Made by a program: the position numbers and the translations under genes | Part shown: piece by piece, positions 17,093 to 25,025 of the stretch | How the letters are laid out: every line of letters starts with the position of its first letter | How positions within the stretch are numbered: position 1 is the first letter of the stretch | Notes under the pieces: model-generated | Databases searched by the model: none | The model's input: only the letters and a program-made list of their open reading frames with translations | What the model was told of the DNA's origin: nothing | From: Gammaproteobacteria bacterium | Lineage (GTDB): Bacteria; Pseudomonadota; Gammaproteobacteria; Xanthomonadales; Wenzhouxiangellaceae | Length of the DNA stretch: 62,363 bases | Assembly: GCA_018819105.1 (NCBI GenBank) | Contig: JAHJQV010000055.1 | Location: forward strand, 1 to 62,363 | Direction of reading: 5' to 3'

Positions 17093-18130
17093 TCAGGCGT
17101 CGGCTTGTGGGTGCACCAGCGCCTGCAGTGCCGGCGGCGAATCCAGCCGCACCAGGCTGATCTCAGTGTCCAGGCCCTGATCTTTGGCAATGCGCTTGAT
17201 CAGTCCGCCCAGCACATTGCCGGGACCGCACTCAACGAAGCGCCGCACGCCCTGCTGCAGCAGCCATTGCACGCTCTGTGTCCAGCGCACCGGTTTGTAC
17301 AGCTGTTCGACCAACAGTTCGGCGATGTCAGCGGCGTCACTGTGCACCTGGGCATCCACATTGTGCACCACCGGCACCAGCGGCTGCCTCAGTGTCATCC
17401 CGCGCAAGGTGAAGCCCAGCTGCTCGGCCGCCGGTCGCATCAGTGCACAGTGCGACGGCACGCTGACCGGCAGCGGCAGTGCGCGTTTGGCACCGGCCTG
17501 CTGGCACAGCGCAATGGCTGCGTCCACTGCGGCGGCGGCACCGGCGATGACCACCTGGCCGGGGCTGTTGAAGTTGGCTGCACTGACGGTGCCCTCGGCC
17601 TGGGCCTGATGACAGGCATTGACCACGGCCATGTCATCCAGCCCGAGGATGGCCGCCATCTTGCCGGCACCCTCCGGGGCCGCCGACTGCATCAATCGGC
17701 CACGCTCCGCCACCAGCTTCACTGCGGTGGCAAACTCCAGGCTGCCGGCAGCGCACAGCGCGGTGTATTCCCCCAGGCTGTGGCCGGCCAGATAGTCCAC
17801 TTGTAACGCATGGCCGGCGCGCTGGCTCTCCGCCTGCAGTGCCCGCCAGCAGGCCATGCCTGCGGTGAGCAGCGCCGGCTGGGTGATGGTGGTGTTGTCC
17901 AGCTGCTCAGCCGGTCCACTGCTTACCAGTTGCCACAGGTCATAGCCCAGCACAGCACTGGCTTCAGCAAACGTGGCCGCTACCTGTGGGTAGGCAGCCG
18001 CAAGCTCGTCCAGCATGCCGACAGCCTGTGAACCCTGGCCGGGGAACACCAGCGCCGTTGGCAGGTGAGCGGAATTTGAACTTGAAATTGAATTTGAAAT
18101 TGAATTTATATCGGTAGCGTTCATAGGCAT
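17093..18130 (-). CDS. fabD: Malonyl-CoA:ACP transacylase
   Basis: A 345-residue acyltransferase that loads malonate onto ACP. FPGQGSQ is at residues 29-35, the nucleophile Ser118 in AGHSLGEYTAL, and the catalytic His in PVSVPSHCALM; the closing ECGPGNVLGGLIKRI is also typical. The protein is about 30 residues longer than E. coli FabD, partly because residues 8-20 are a Ser/Ile/Asn repeat encoded by a short tandem DNA repeat. Two starts (18130 and 18124) are possible. The first lies 7 nt after the fabH stop. A truncated form starting after the repeat has no ATG available. Confidence 0.94.
   Translation of the reverse strand: MPMNATDINSISNSISSSNSAHLPTALVFPGQGSQAVGMLDELAAAYPQVAATFAEASAVLGYDLWQLVSSGPAEQLDNTTITQPALLTAGMACWRALQAESQRAGHALQVDYLAGHSLGEYTALCAAGSLEFATAVKLVAERGRLMQSAAPEGAGKMAAILGLDDMAVVNACHQAQAEGTVSAANFNSPGQVVIAGAAAAVDAAIALCQQAGAKRALPLPVSVPSHCALMRPAAEQLGFTLRGMTLRQPLVPVVHNVDAQVHSDAADIAELLVEQLYKPVRWTQSVQWLLQQGVRRFVECGPGNVLGGLIKRIAKDQGLDTEISLVRLDSPPALQALVHPQADA
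18072..18107. repeat. 12-nt tandem repeat in the fabD 5' end
   Basis: Three imperfect copies of a GAATTTGAAATT-type unit lie head to tail within fabD. On the coding strand they encode an Ile/Ser/Asn-Ser pattern. The AT-rich unit stands out from the surrounding GC-rich DNA, and the repeat length keeps the frame. Confidence 0.7.
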
Positions 18131-18137
18131 GCCGGAA

Positions 18138-19115
18138 TCAGTATCTGATCAGCGCCGAGCCCCAGGTGAAACCGCCACCAAAGGCTTCCAGCAGCAGCAT
18201 TTCGCCGCGCTTGATGCGACCATCGCTGATGCCTTCGTCCAGTGCCAGCGGTACCGAGCCGGAGGAGGTGTTGCCATGGCGGTCGACGGTGACGATGACC
18301 TGATCCATGGACATATCGAGTTTTTTTGCCGTGGCGCTGATGATGCGCAGATTGGCCTGGTGTGGAATCAGCCAGTCCAGTTCGGATTTGTCCATCTGGT
18401 TGGCTTCCAGCGTTTCGTCAACGATGCGACCCAGTGTGCGCACAGCCACCTTGAACACCTCATTGCCCTTCATCAGCACATGCAGGCCGGCATTCTTTTC
18501 GTGCTCGCGGAATCCGCGCGAAACACCAACATCGGCACACAGCAGATCGGCATGGGCGCCACTGGCGTGAATGTGGGTGGACAGAATGCCGGGCTCAGCG
18601 GCCGGCTCCAGAATCACCGCACCGGCACCGTCACCAAACAGTACAGCAGTGGAACGATCCTCCCAGTCGATCATGCGCGTCAGCGTCTCGGCACCCACCA
18701 CCAGCACCCGTCTGGAAGTGCCGGCTCGAATGAACTGGTCGGCCACCGACAAGGCATAGATGAAGCCTGAGCAGGCCGCGTTGACGTCAAAGGCACCGCA
18801 TTCGCCGGCACCCAGCCGGTGTTGCAGCAGACAGGCGGTGCTGGGGAAGATCAGGTCCGGCGTGGTGGTGCCGACAATGATCAGATCCAGCGTCGCAGCA
18901 TCGATCCCGGCCCGCTCCAGCGCCAGCCTGGCGGCGCGCTCGGCCAGGTCACAGGTGGTTTCGTCAGCGGTAGCGACACGCCGTTCGGCAATGCCTGTGC
19001 GCTCGCGGATCCAGCTGTCGCTGGTTTCCACCATCAGCTCCAGGTCATGATTGGTCACCACCCGCTCCGGCAGCGCACTGCCGCTGGCGACGATTCTGCT
19101 GTAGATGCGCGTCAT
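18138..19115 (-). CDS. fabH: 3-oxoacyl-ACP synthase III
   Basis: A 325-residue condensing enzyme that starts fatty acid synthesis from acetyl-CoA and malonyl-ACP. The Cys-His-Asn triad is complete: Cys115 in VNAACSGF, His in WLIPHQAN and Asn in HGNTSSGS. The C-terminal EAFGGGFTWGSALIRY is the FabH signature. It begins 24 nt after the rpmF stop. In many bacteria plsX lies in that gap; here there is no room for it. FabH is usually feedback-inhibited by long-chain acyl-ACP; nothing in the DNA speaks to that. Confidence 0.97.
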   Translation of the reverse strand: MTRIYSRIVASGSALPERVVTNHDLELMVETSDSWIRERTGIAERRVATADETTCDLAERAARLALERAGIDAATLDLIIVGTTTPDLIFPSTACLLQHRLGAGECGAFDVNAACSGFIYALSVADQFIRAGTSRRVLVVGAETLTRMIDWEDRSTAVLFGDGAGAVILEPAAEPGILSTHIHASGAHADLLCADVGVSRGFREHEKNAGLHVLMKGNEVFKVAVRTLGRIVDETLEANQMDKSELDWLIPHQANLRIISATAKKLDMSMDQVIVTVDRHGNTSSGSVPLALDEGISDGRIKRGEMLLLEAFGGGFTWGSALIRY

Positions 19116-19139
19116 CGAAACCGCAACCGCCGTGGCGAT

Positions 19140-19343
19140 TCAGTCCTGATCGTCGTCGAAGGTTTCGATGATCTTTTCTTCCACCACGCGACGGCCCCGG
19201 TAGAAGCCTTCTTCGGTGATGTGGTGACGCCGGTGAATTTCGCCGGTGGTCGGATCGGTCGACAGCGTCGGCATGGTGATCGCATCATGCGAACGGCGCA
19301 TACCGCGTCGGGATGGGGTTTTACGGCTTTTTTGCACGGCCAT
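19140..19343 (-). CDS. rpmF: 50S ribosomal protein L32
   Basis: A 67-residue basic protein beginning [20 protein letters not shown], the diagnostic L32 N-terminus, with CxxC positions absent as in the zinc-free form. It is part of the large ribosomal subunit near the peptide exit region. The C-terminus is longer and more acidic (ETFDDDQD) than in E. coli L32. It lies 66 nt behind yceD and just ahead of fabH, the classic yceD-rpmF-fab arrangement linking translation and membrane lipid supply in one transcript. Confidence 0.97.
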   Translation of the reverse strand: MAVQKSRKTPSRRGMRRSHDAITMPTLSTDPTTGEIHRRHHITEEGFYRGRRVVEEKIIETFDDDQD

Positions 19344-19409
19344 GGTGTTGTTCCTCTAGATAACGTACTGTGGTTTGTTCAATTCATTGACCGGTCGCGG
19401 CCGGTCATC

Positions 19410-19985
19410 TCAATCGTCGCTGTCGCTGTGTTGGCGGGCATCCGGCCGACCACCAATGAGGCCATCCAGCGCCGCAAACGGATTCTCTGCATGCCCAATG
19501 CCGGTGGCGTCCGCGCTGCCCAGTGTCACGGCAACCGGTTCGGTCTGCGGTGCCACCGGTGCCAGCGGTAGTGACAGCAGCAGTTCTTCCGCCAGCAGCA
19601 ACATCACGTCCACTGCCCGGGCATCGGCCAGCATCGGCTCACATGCATCCGGCAGACCGGCTGCCTGCTCATCATCGGCCACCAGCACCACGCTGGAATG
19701 CACCTGCAGCTCGTGCGCGAACGGTTGCAGCGTGCGCTGGCACATCAGTGTCACCGCGGCCTGCATCTGCACCTCAATGCACAGCAGATTTTTGCTGCCA
19801 TCGGCAAGCTCGATGCGCCGGAACTGCGGCTGCAGCCGGTAGGCCACGCTGCCCTGCCGATCGGCCAGACGATCATGCAACAGAGTCAGATCGGCGATAT
19901 CATGGCGACCTGTCAAGCTGCCGCCGCGACGTGCAATCTGCTGCATGTCGACAATCTGGTCGACCACTTGGCACTTTTTCGACAT
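19410..19985 (-). CDS. yceD: YceD family protein (DUF177), 23S rRNA accumulation protein
   Basis: A 191-residue protein of the DUF177/YceD family, which in E. coli and plants is needed for normal 23S rRNA accumulation. Matching features are the N-terminal VDQIVDMQQIARRGGSLTG segment, LMCQRTLQPF in the middle, and a C-terminal acidic ENPFAAL motif. The family's CxxC (CQRC) is reduced here to CQRT, so any metal binding through it is lost. Start MSKKCQ at 19985 fits the family and sits 9 nt after a TATAAT sequence. It is divergent from maf/yceF, as in E. coli. Confidence 0.88.
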   Translation of the reverse strand: MSKKCQVVDQIVDMQQIARRGGSLTGRHDIADLTLLHDRLADRQGSVAYRLQPQFRRIELADGSKNLLCIEVQMQAAVTLMCQRTLQPFAHELQVHSSVVLVADDEQAAGLPDACEPMLADARAVDVMLLLAEELLLSLPLAPVAPQTEPVAVTLGSADATGIGHAENPFAALDGLIGGRPDARQHSDSDD

Positions 19986-19994
19986 AAGCCGACC

Positions 19995-20023
19995 ATTATA
20001 ACGGATTACTTGAGATGTGCATA
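19995..20023 (-). promoter_or_regulatory. Putative yceD-rpmF-fab promoter, very short leader
   Basis: On the minus strand TATAAT (19995-20000) lies 17 nt from TATGCA (20018-20023, 3 of 6 matches to TTGACA). The yceD ATG begins only 9 nt after the -10, so a transcript from it would have a leader of about 3 nt. The -10 is perfect, the -35 is weak, and another promoter inside maf is possible. Confidence 0.45.
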
Positions 20024-20078
20024 CCATTCCAGCAGGCATGCGAGCGGTCTGTCCGTCGCGCCACTCCCGGCCAGGACC

Positions 20079-20741
20079 GTGCCTGATCTGTCGCTGCAAC
20101 GCCCATCACCCAGTTGTCGACTGGTACTGGCCTCATCATCGCCGTATCGCCGCATGCTGCTGCAGCGCCTGGCGCTGGCATTTGACTGCATCGCCCCGGA
20201 GATCGATGAATCGGTGCTGCCGGATGAGCCTCCGCGGCAGTATGTCAGCCGGCTGGCCCTGGCCAAGGCTCAGCGGGTGGCCACGCTGCTGCTGCAACAG
20301 CACAATACCGATGAGCGCACCAGCCAGCCCGAGCCGGTGCTGATCATCGGCTCCGACCAGGCGCTGGTGCTGGACGATGAGATCATCAGCAAACCCGCCG
20401 ACCACAGCGCCGCCGTGGCCATGCTGCAGCGCTGCGCCGGCCGCACAGTCATGTTCCACTGCGGCTGGCAGTTGCTGCAGCTGGCCGCCAATGGCACGGT
20501 GGCGTCACTGGCTGCCGCCGTGGTACCGACCGAGGTGGAGTTTCGCCAGCTCGCTGACGACGAAATCCTGCGCTACATCGAGCGCGAACCAGCCCTGGAC
20601 TGCGCCGGTGCCTTCAAGTCCGAGGCGCTGGGCATCAGCCTGTTCGCCGCCCTGCGCAGCGATGACCCGACCGCGCTGATTGGCCTGCCCCTGATCAGTC
20701 TCAGCGCAGGGCTGCGTCAGGCCGGGCTGGCCCTGCCCTGA
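20079..20741 (+). CDS. yceF: Maf/YceF nucleotide pyrophosphatase
   Basis: A Maf-family house-cleaning pyrophosphatase of about 220 residues that hydrolyses non-canonical nucleotides. The N-terminal RLVLASSSPYRR is the YceF variant (SPYR), linked to 7-methyl-GTP hydrolysis in E. coli. The GSDQALVLDDEIISKP motif carries the catalytic Asp, and the C-terminal CAGAFKSEALGISLF is typical. No ATG fits: the GTG at 20079, preceded by CAGGA, is the best start, and the first 13 residues are poorly conserved. It is divergent from yceD, exactly as in E. coli. Confidence 0.88.
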   Translation: MPDLSLQRPSPSCRLVLASSSPYRRMLLQRLALAFDCIAPEIDESVLPDEPPRQYVSRLALAKAQRVATLLLQQHNTDERTSQPEPVLIIGSDQALVLDDEIISKPADHSAAVAMLQRCAGRTVMFHCGWQLLQLAANGTVASLAAAVVPTEVEFRQLADDEILRYIEREPALDCAGAFKSEALGISLFAALRSDDPTALIGLPLISLSAGLRQAGLALP

Positions 20742-20900
20742 TTCCGATCAGATCTGCGACAATTCCGACAGCCACCGCACCCGGGCCTATTGGCCTATGA
20801 GTCAATGCCCCTATCTTGTTAACATGTACATCCGGACATCACGGGGTTCGGCGGCATCGCAGAACCACACACCCAATCCAGTCAGCAATCGGATAGCAGC

Positions 20901-23213
20901 ATGAATGCAACCAGCAAGCAAACTTATCGTCACTGGCAGCTTGAGCACGATATCGACAACGTTGCCTGGCTTAGCATTGATCGTGCCGGCGCCTCCACCA
21001 ACGTGCTCAGCAACGAGGTACTTAACGAGCTGCAGGATGTGATTCTGCATCTGGAACAGCATCGCCCGGCCGGGCTGGTGCTGATATCAGGCAAGCCCGG
21101 TCAGTTCATTGCCGGTGCCGATGTCAATGAATTCGACGAAGTGACCGACCTGGAAACCGGTCGCAAGCAGCTCAATCGGGTGCATGATCTGTTCACCCGC
21201 ATCGAGAACCTGAACTTCCCCACTGCAGTGGCATTTGAGGGTTTCTGTCTCGGCGGCGGACTGGAGCTGTCGCTGTGCTTTGACTGGATCATCGCCCGCA
21301 ACGATGAGCACACCCGCATCGGTTTTCCGGAGGTCAATCTTGGCATCTACCCCGGCTTCGGCGGCTCGGCGCGGACACCGCAGCGCATCGGTGGCCAGAA
21401 TGCCATGCAGATCATGCTCACCGGACAGATGCTGCGGCCCGGTGCCGCGCGCGGCATGGGGCTGGTGGATCAACTGGTGGGAGAACACGAAACCCTGCGC
21501 TGGGCCGCACGGCGCGCGGTGCTGGCGGGTAAAAAACACCGCCAGCCGGGGCTGCTGGCACGCGCTACCAATCTGGGCCCGGCGCGCAAGCTTCTGGCCG
21601 GCATCATGCGCAAGAAAACCGCCGCCAAGGCACCGCAACAGCACTATCCGGCTCCATACAAGCTGATCGACGCCTGGGAAGCCTGTGGCAACGATCAGGA
21701 TCACATGCTGCGCGCAGAGGTGCGCAATGTGCCGGAACTGCTGGTTGGCGACACCTCGCGCAATCTGCGCCGCGTGTTCAAGCTGATGGAGGCGCTCAAG
21801 GCGCAGGGCAAACAGAGCGACTTCAAGGCCCACCGTGTGCACGTCATCGGTGCCGGTGTGATGGGTGGCGACATCGCTGCCTGGTGTGTGCTGAAAGGGC
21901 TGGAAGTAACCCTGCAGGACCGCGAGATGAAATACATCGAACCGGCCATCAAACGCGCCAAACAGCTGTTCCGCAAGAAACTGCGCACCGATGCCAAGGT
22001 GATGGCAGCGATGTCACGGCTGCGCGCCGATGTCGACGGTGACGGCGTGGCGCGGGCCGATGTGGTCATCGAGGCCATCTTCGAAAATCTGGAAGCCAAG
22101 CAGGCGCTGTATAAGAACATCGAGCCACAGATGCAGCCGCATGCCCTGCTCGCCACCAACACCTCGGCACTGCCGCTGGCGGATCTGGCCAAAGTGCTGC
22201 AGCAGCCCAAACGGCTGATCGGACTGCATTATTTCAACCCGGTGGCAAAAATGCCGCTGGTAGAAATCGTTTACGACGAGCAGCTCACCAACGAGGATCT
22301 GGTCGCCGACGGTGCCAGCTTCGTGCGCCAGATCGGCAAATATCCATTGCCGGTCAAATCCACCCCTGGTTTTCTGGTCAACCGGGTGCTGGCACCGTAC
22401 ATGGCCAATGCCATTGAATTGTACCGTGACGGCATACCCAAGGAGGCCATCGACAAGGCAGCGGTGCGCTTCGGCATGCCGATGGGGCCGGTGGAGCTGG
22501 CCGACACCGTGGGCCTGGATGTGGGCATGTCGGTGATCAAGACCGTCGGCATCGACACCGACGGCAGCAAGGCCAAATACATGAAAAACTTTGTCGATGC
22601 CGGCAAGCTGGGCAAGAAATCCGGCGAAGGTTTCTACACCTGGGAAAAAGGCAAACCCAAACGCGACAAGGACGCTGCCCAGGGGCACGATCTGCACGCA
22701 CTCGGGCTGCAGCTGGTGCAACCCTATCTGGATGAGTGTGCCGCCTGCGCCAAAGACGGCATCGTCGGCAGCGATGATCTGATCGACGCCGGCATGATCT
22801 TCGGCACCGGCTTTGCGCCGTTTCGCGGCGGCCCGCTGCACTACCTGCGCTCGCGTCCAGCCGAGGATGCCACCGCAGCCAAAGCGGCACCGCGCACGCC
22901 CAACCGGCAATCGGCGACCAGCGAACAGACCTCCGCTGCGCAGCAATCCAACGACGAGCCTGACCCAGATAGCCAAGGCAGCAGTGTCGACAAGTCCGCA
23001 GGCAGCAAGCAATCAGCCCGCAAGAGCGGCAAGAAAACCGGCAAGAAAACCGCCGCCAAAACGGCGAAAAAAGTCAGCAAAAAGACCACCGGCAAGGCTG
23101 CCGCAAAAAAGTCTTCCAGCAAGAAGACAGCGAACAAGAGCACTGCCAAGAATGAATCCGCCGACATTCGCAATGAAACCGCCACCAACACGCAGCAAGG
23201 AGACCAGTCATGA
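20901..23213 (+). CDS. fadB: Fatty acid oxidation complex alpha subunit with Lys-rich tail
   Basis: A 770-residue bifunctional enoyl-CoA hydratase / 3-hydroxyacyl-CoA dehydrogenase. Residues 1-190 are a crotonase domain with GFCLGGGLELSL and GFPEVNLGIYPGFGG holding the two catalytic glutamates. From residue 313 (VIGAGVMGGDIAAW) an NAD domain follows, with GLHYFNPVAKMPLVEIV containing the catalytic His, then the C-terminal helical dehydrogenase domain to about 655. Residues 657-770 are extra. Within 697-750 there are 19 Lys and one Arg in 54 residues, mixed with Ala/Ser/Thr/Gly, like AlgP, PhaF or histone H1 tails. The ATGA overlap with fadI at 23210-23213 shows the tail is translated to its natural stop. 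Confidence 0.93.
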   Translation: MNATSKQTYRHWQLEHDIDNVAWLSIDRAGASTNVLSNEVLNELQDVILHLEQHRPAGLVLISGKPGQFIAGADVNEFDEVTDLETGRKQLNRVHDLFTRIENLNFPTAVAFEGFCLGGGLELSLCFDWIIARNDEHTRIGFPEVNLGIYPGFGGSARTPQRIGGQNAMQIMLTGQMLRPGAARGMGLVDQLVGEHETLRWAARRAVLAGKKHRQPGLLARATNLGPARKLLAGIMRKKTAAKAPQQHYPAPYKLIDAWEACGNDQDHMLRAEVRNVPELLVGDTSRNLRRVFKLMEALKAQGKQSDFKAHRVHVIGAGVMGGDIAAWCVLKGLEVTLQDREMKYIEPAIKRAKQLFRKKLRTDAKVMAAMSRLRADVDGDGVARADVVIEAIFENLEAKQALYKNIEPQMQPHALLATNTSALPLADLAKVLQQPKRLIGLHYFNPVAKMPLVEIVYDEQLTNEDLVADGASFVRQIGKYPLPVKSTPGFLVNRVLAPYMANAIELYRDGIPKEAIDKAAVRFGMPMGPVELADTVGLDVGMSVIKTVGIDTDGSKAKYMKNFVDAGKLGKKSGEGFYTWEKGKPKRDKDAAQGHDLHALGLQLVQPYLDECAACAKDGIVGSDDLIDAGMIFGTGFAPFRGGPLHYLRSRPAEDATAAKAAPRTPNRQSATSEQTSAAQQSNDEPDPDSQGSSVDKSAGSKQSARKSGKKTGKKTAAKTAKKVSKKTTGKAAAKKSSSKKTANKSTAKNESADIRNETATNTQQGDQS

Positions 23214-24496
23214 GTGAGCAAACACTGCGCCGAGTCGCCATCGTCGGTGGCGTTCGCATTCCGTTCTGCCGCTCCAACACCAGCTATGCCGACGTCACCA
23301 ACCTGGACATGCTGGCGTCCGCCCTGCAGGGAATGGTCGAGCGCTATGAACTGGCCGGGGTGAAAATCGATGAAGTCATCGGCGGTGCCGTCACCACCCA
23401 CAGCAAGGACTGGAATCTGGCCCGAGAAGCGGTACTGTCCACCGACCTGTCGCCACTGACCCCGGGCATCACACTGCAGCAGGCCTGCGGCACCAGCCTG
23501 CAGGCGGCGCTGATTTCCGGCGCCAAGATTGCCAGCGGTCAGATCGACAGCGCCATCGCCTGTGGCACCGACACCACCAGCGATGCGCCACTGGTGCTCA
23601 AGCGCAAACTGGCCCAACGCCTGATCAAACTGCCCCGCGCACGCTCATTCAAGGACAAGCTGAAATTGTTCAAGGGCTTCAGTCCGGGCGAGCTGACGCC
23701 GGTGCCGCCAGCCAATGGCGAACCACGCACCGGCCTGTCCATGGGCCAGCATTGCGAACGCATGGCGCGCGCCTGGAACATCGGTCGTGAAGCACAGGAC
23801 AAAATCGCACTGGCCAGTCATCAAAGCGCCCACCAGGCGTGGGAAAACGGCTTCTATGACGACATGGTGCGAAGCTTTGCCGGCGTCACCCGCGACAACA
23901 ACATCCGCGCCGACAGCTCACTGGAAACACTGGCCGGACTGCGCCCGGTGTTTGATCGTAAATCCGGCAAGGGCACACTGACCGCCGCCAACAGCACTCC
24001 GCTGACCGATGGTGCGGCCGCGGTGATGCTGTGCTCGGAAGAGTACGCGGAAAAACATGACCTGCCGGTGCTGGCCTACCTCACCCACGGCCGCCATGCG
24101 GCGGTCGACTTCGTCAACGACGAGGGTCTGCTGATGGCACCGACCGTGGCCATGGCGGAAATGCTGCAGGCGGCGAATCTGAAGCTGCAGGACTTTGACC
24201 GCTACGAAATCCACGAAGCCTTCGCTGCCCAGTTGCTGTGCACGCTGAAGGCCTGGGAATCCGAGGATTACTGTCGCGAGCGACTGGGTCTGAACAGCGC
24301 CATGGGCAGCATCGACCTGAGCAAAATGAACCTGCATGGCGGCAGCATCGCCATCGGCCATCCGTTCGCCGCCACCGGTGCCCGCATTGTCGCCACACTG
24401 GCGGAAGAACTCGCCGCCGGCGGCGGCCAGCGCGGCGTGATTTCGGTGTGTACTGCCGGTGGCATGGGGGTCACGGCGATTCTGGAAAAAGCCTGA
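23210..24496 (+). CDS. fadI: Acetyl-CoA C-acyltransferase (thiolase), FadI type
   Basis: A 428-residue thiolase, the beta subunit of the beta-oxidation complex, which cleaves 3-ketoacyl-CoA with CoA. The nucleophile Cys is in QQACGTSLQA near residue 93, the catalytic His in GGSIAIGHPFAATGAR, and the second Cys in CTAGGMGV. The long loop between residues 140 and 170 resembles FadI/trifunctional beta subunits more than FadA. Its start overlaps the fadB stop (ATGA), so the subunits are translationally coupled. A strong hairpin follows the stop by 12 nt. Confidence 0.93.
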   Translation: MSEQTLRRVAIVGGVRIPFCRSNTSYADVTNLDMLASALQGMVERYELAGVKIDEVIGGAVTTHSKDWNLAREAVLSTDLSPLTPGITLQQACGTSLQAALISGAKIASGQIDSAIACGTDTTSDAPLVLKRKLAQRLIKLPRARSFKDKLKLFKGFSPGELTPVPPANGEPRTGLSMGQHCERMARAWNIGREAQDKIALASHQSAHQAWENGFYDDMVRSFAGVTRDNNIRADSSLETLAGLRPVFDRKSGKGTLTAANSTPLTDGAAAVMLCSEEYAEKHDLPVLAYLTHGRHAAVDFVNDEGLLMAPTVAMAEMLQAANLKLQDFDRYEIHEAFAAQLLCTLKAWESEDYCRERLGLNSAMGSIDLSKMNLHGGSIAIGHPFAATGARIVATLAEELAAGGGQRGVISVCTAGGMGVTAILEKA

Positions 24497-24508
24497 GCCA
24501 GACGGTTG

Positions 24509-24545
24509 CAATGTCAGCGGGCCATTGTGCCCGCTGGCATTGTTT
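24509..24545 (+). terminator. Probable transcription terminator of fadB-fadI
   Basis: A 14-bp stem (24509-24522 with 24529-24542) with one G-T mismatch and a 6-nt loop follows the fadI stop. It ends in TTGTTT rather than a long T run, so termination may be partial. Confidence 0.6.
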
Positions 24546-24570
24546 GGCGCTCGCTCCCGCGCTCCTGCGT

Positions 24571-24888
24571 GGAAACGACTGGTCTAGCGCTTGTGCCCGA
24601 GCATGGCCAGCAGCCCGATTGAGTTCGCCTGCAGGCAGTCTCCTACAGGAAGCGATGTTTATCCGCCGAACGACGCCCCGGAGCGCCAGCGTCCCCGCTG
24701 GCATCTAATGATGCTCGTTTGCAAGTACCCGCTTTGGAATACCTGGTCGAACGCTTGGGCCCGAACATGGCCAGCAGCCCGACATGGCCAGGAGCATGAT
24801 TGGATAGGGTTCGCCTGCAAGCAGTTTCCTAAAGGAAGCGCTGTTTGACCGCTGAAAAACGCTCTGGAGCACCCGCGTCTCCGCTGAC
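24571..24888. repeat. Two diverged copies of an intergenic repeat
   Basis: The 529-nt gap between fadI and the SulP gene holds no gene. Two direct copies lie at about 24571-24703 and 24736-24888. They share the identical 17-mer CATGGCCAGCAGCCCGA (24602-24618 and 24766-24782), then TTCGCCTGCA(G/A)GCAG, CCTA(C/A)AGGAAGCG and a GGAGC...CCCGCGTC/GCGTCCCCGCTG end. The second copy has about 20 extra bases. The composition is that of dispersed intergenic repeats of pseudomonads and xanthomonads; its function is unknown. Confidence 0.65.
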
Positions 24889-25025
24889 AGCAAGCTCGAC
24901 CTGCCTGATGCATTCCACCGCTTGCACCATTGCAGGCAACAAGCCGCCAGGGGAGCGCCAACGTATACTGTCAGGGAAATATCTCCATCGCGGTCCTGTC
25001 CCGCCAACCCTGCCATGGATTGAGA

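Noticed and set aside
20742-20900. Fatty-acid regulator site ahead of fadB
   Set aside because: A TTGTTAACATGTACA stretch drew attention, but it matches neither the FadR nor the PsrA consensus.
23060-23120. Programmed frameshift at A-runs in the fadB tail
   Set aside because: Runs of six A occur, but not in the phase of a slippery heptamer, and the frame already ends with the conserved ATGA overlap to fadI.
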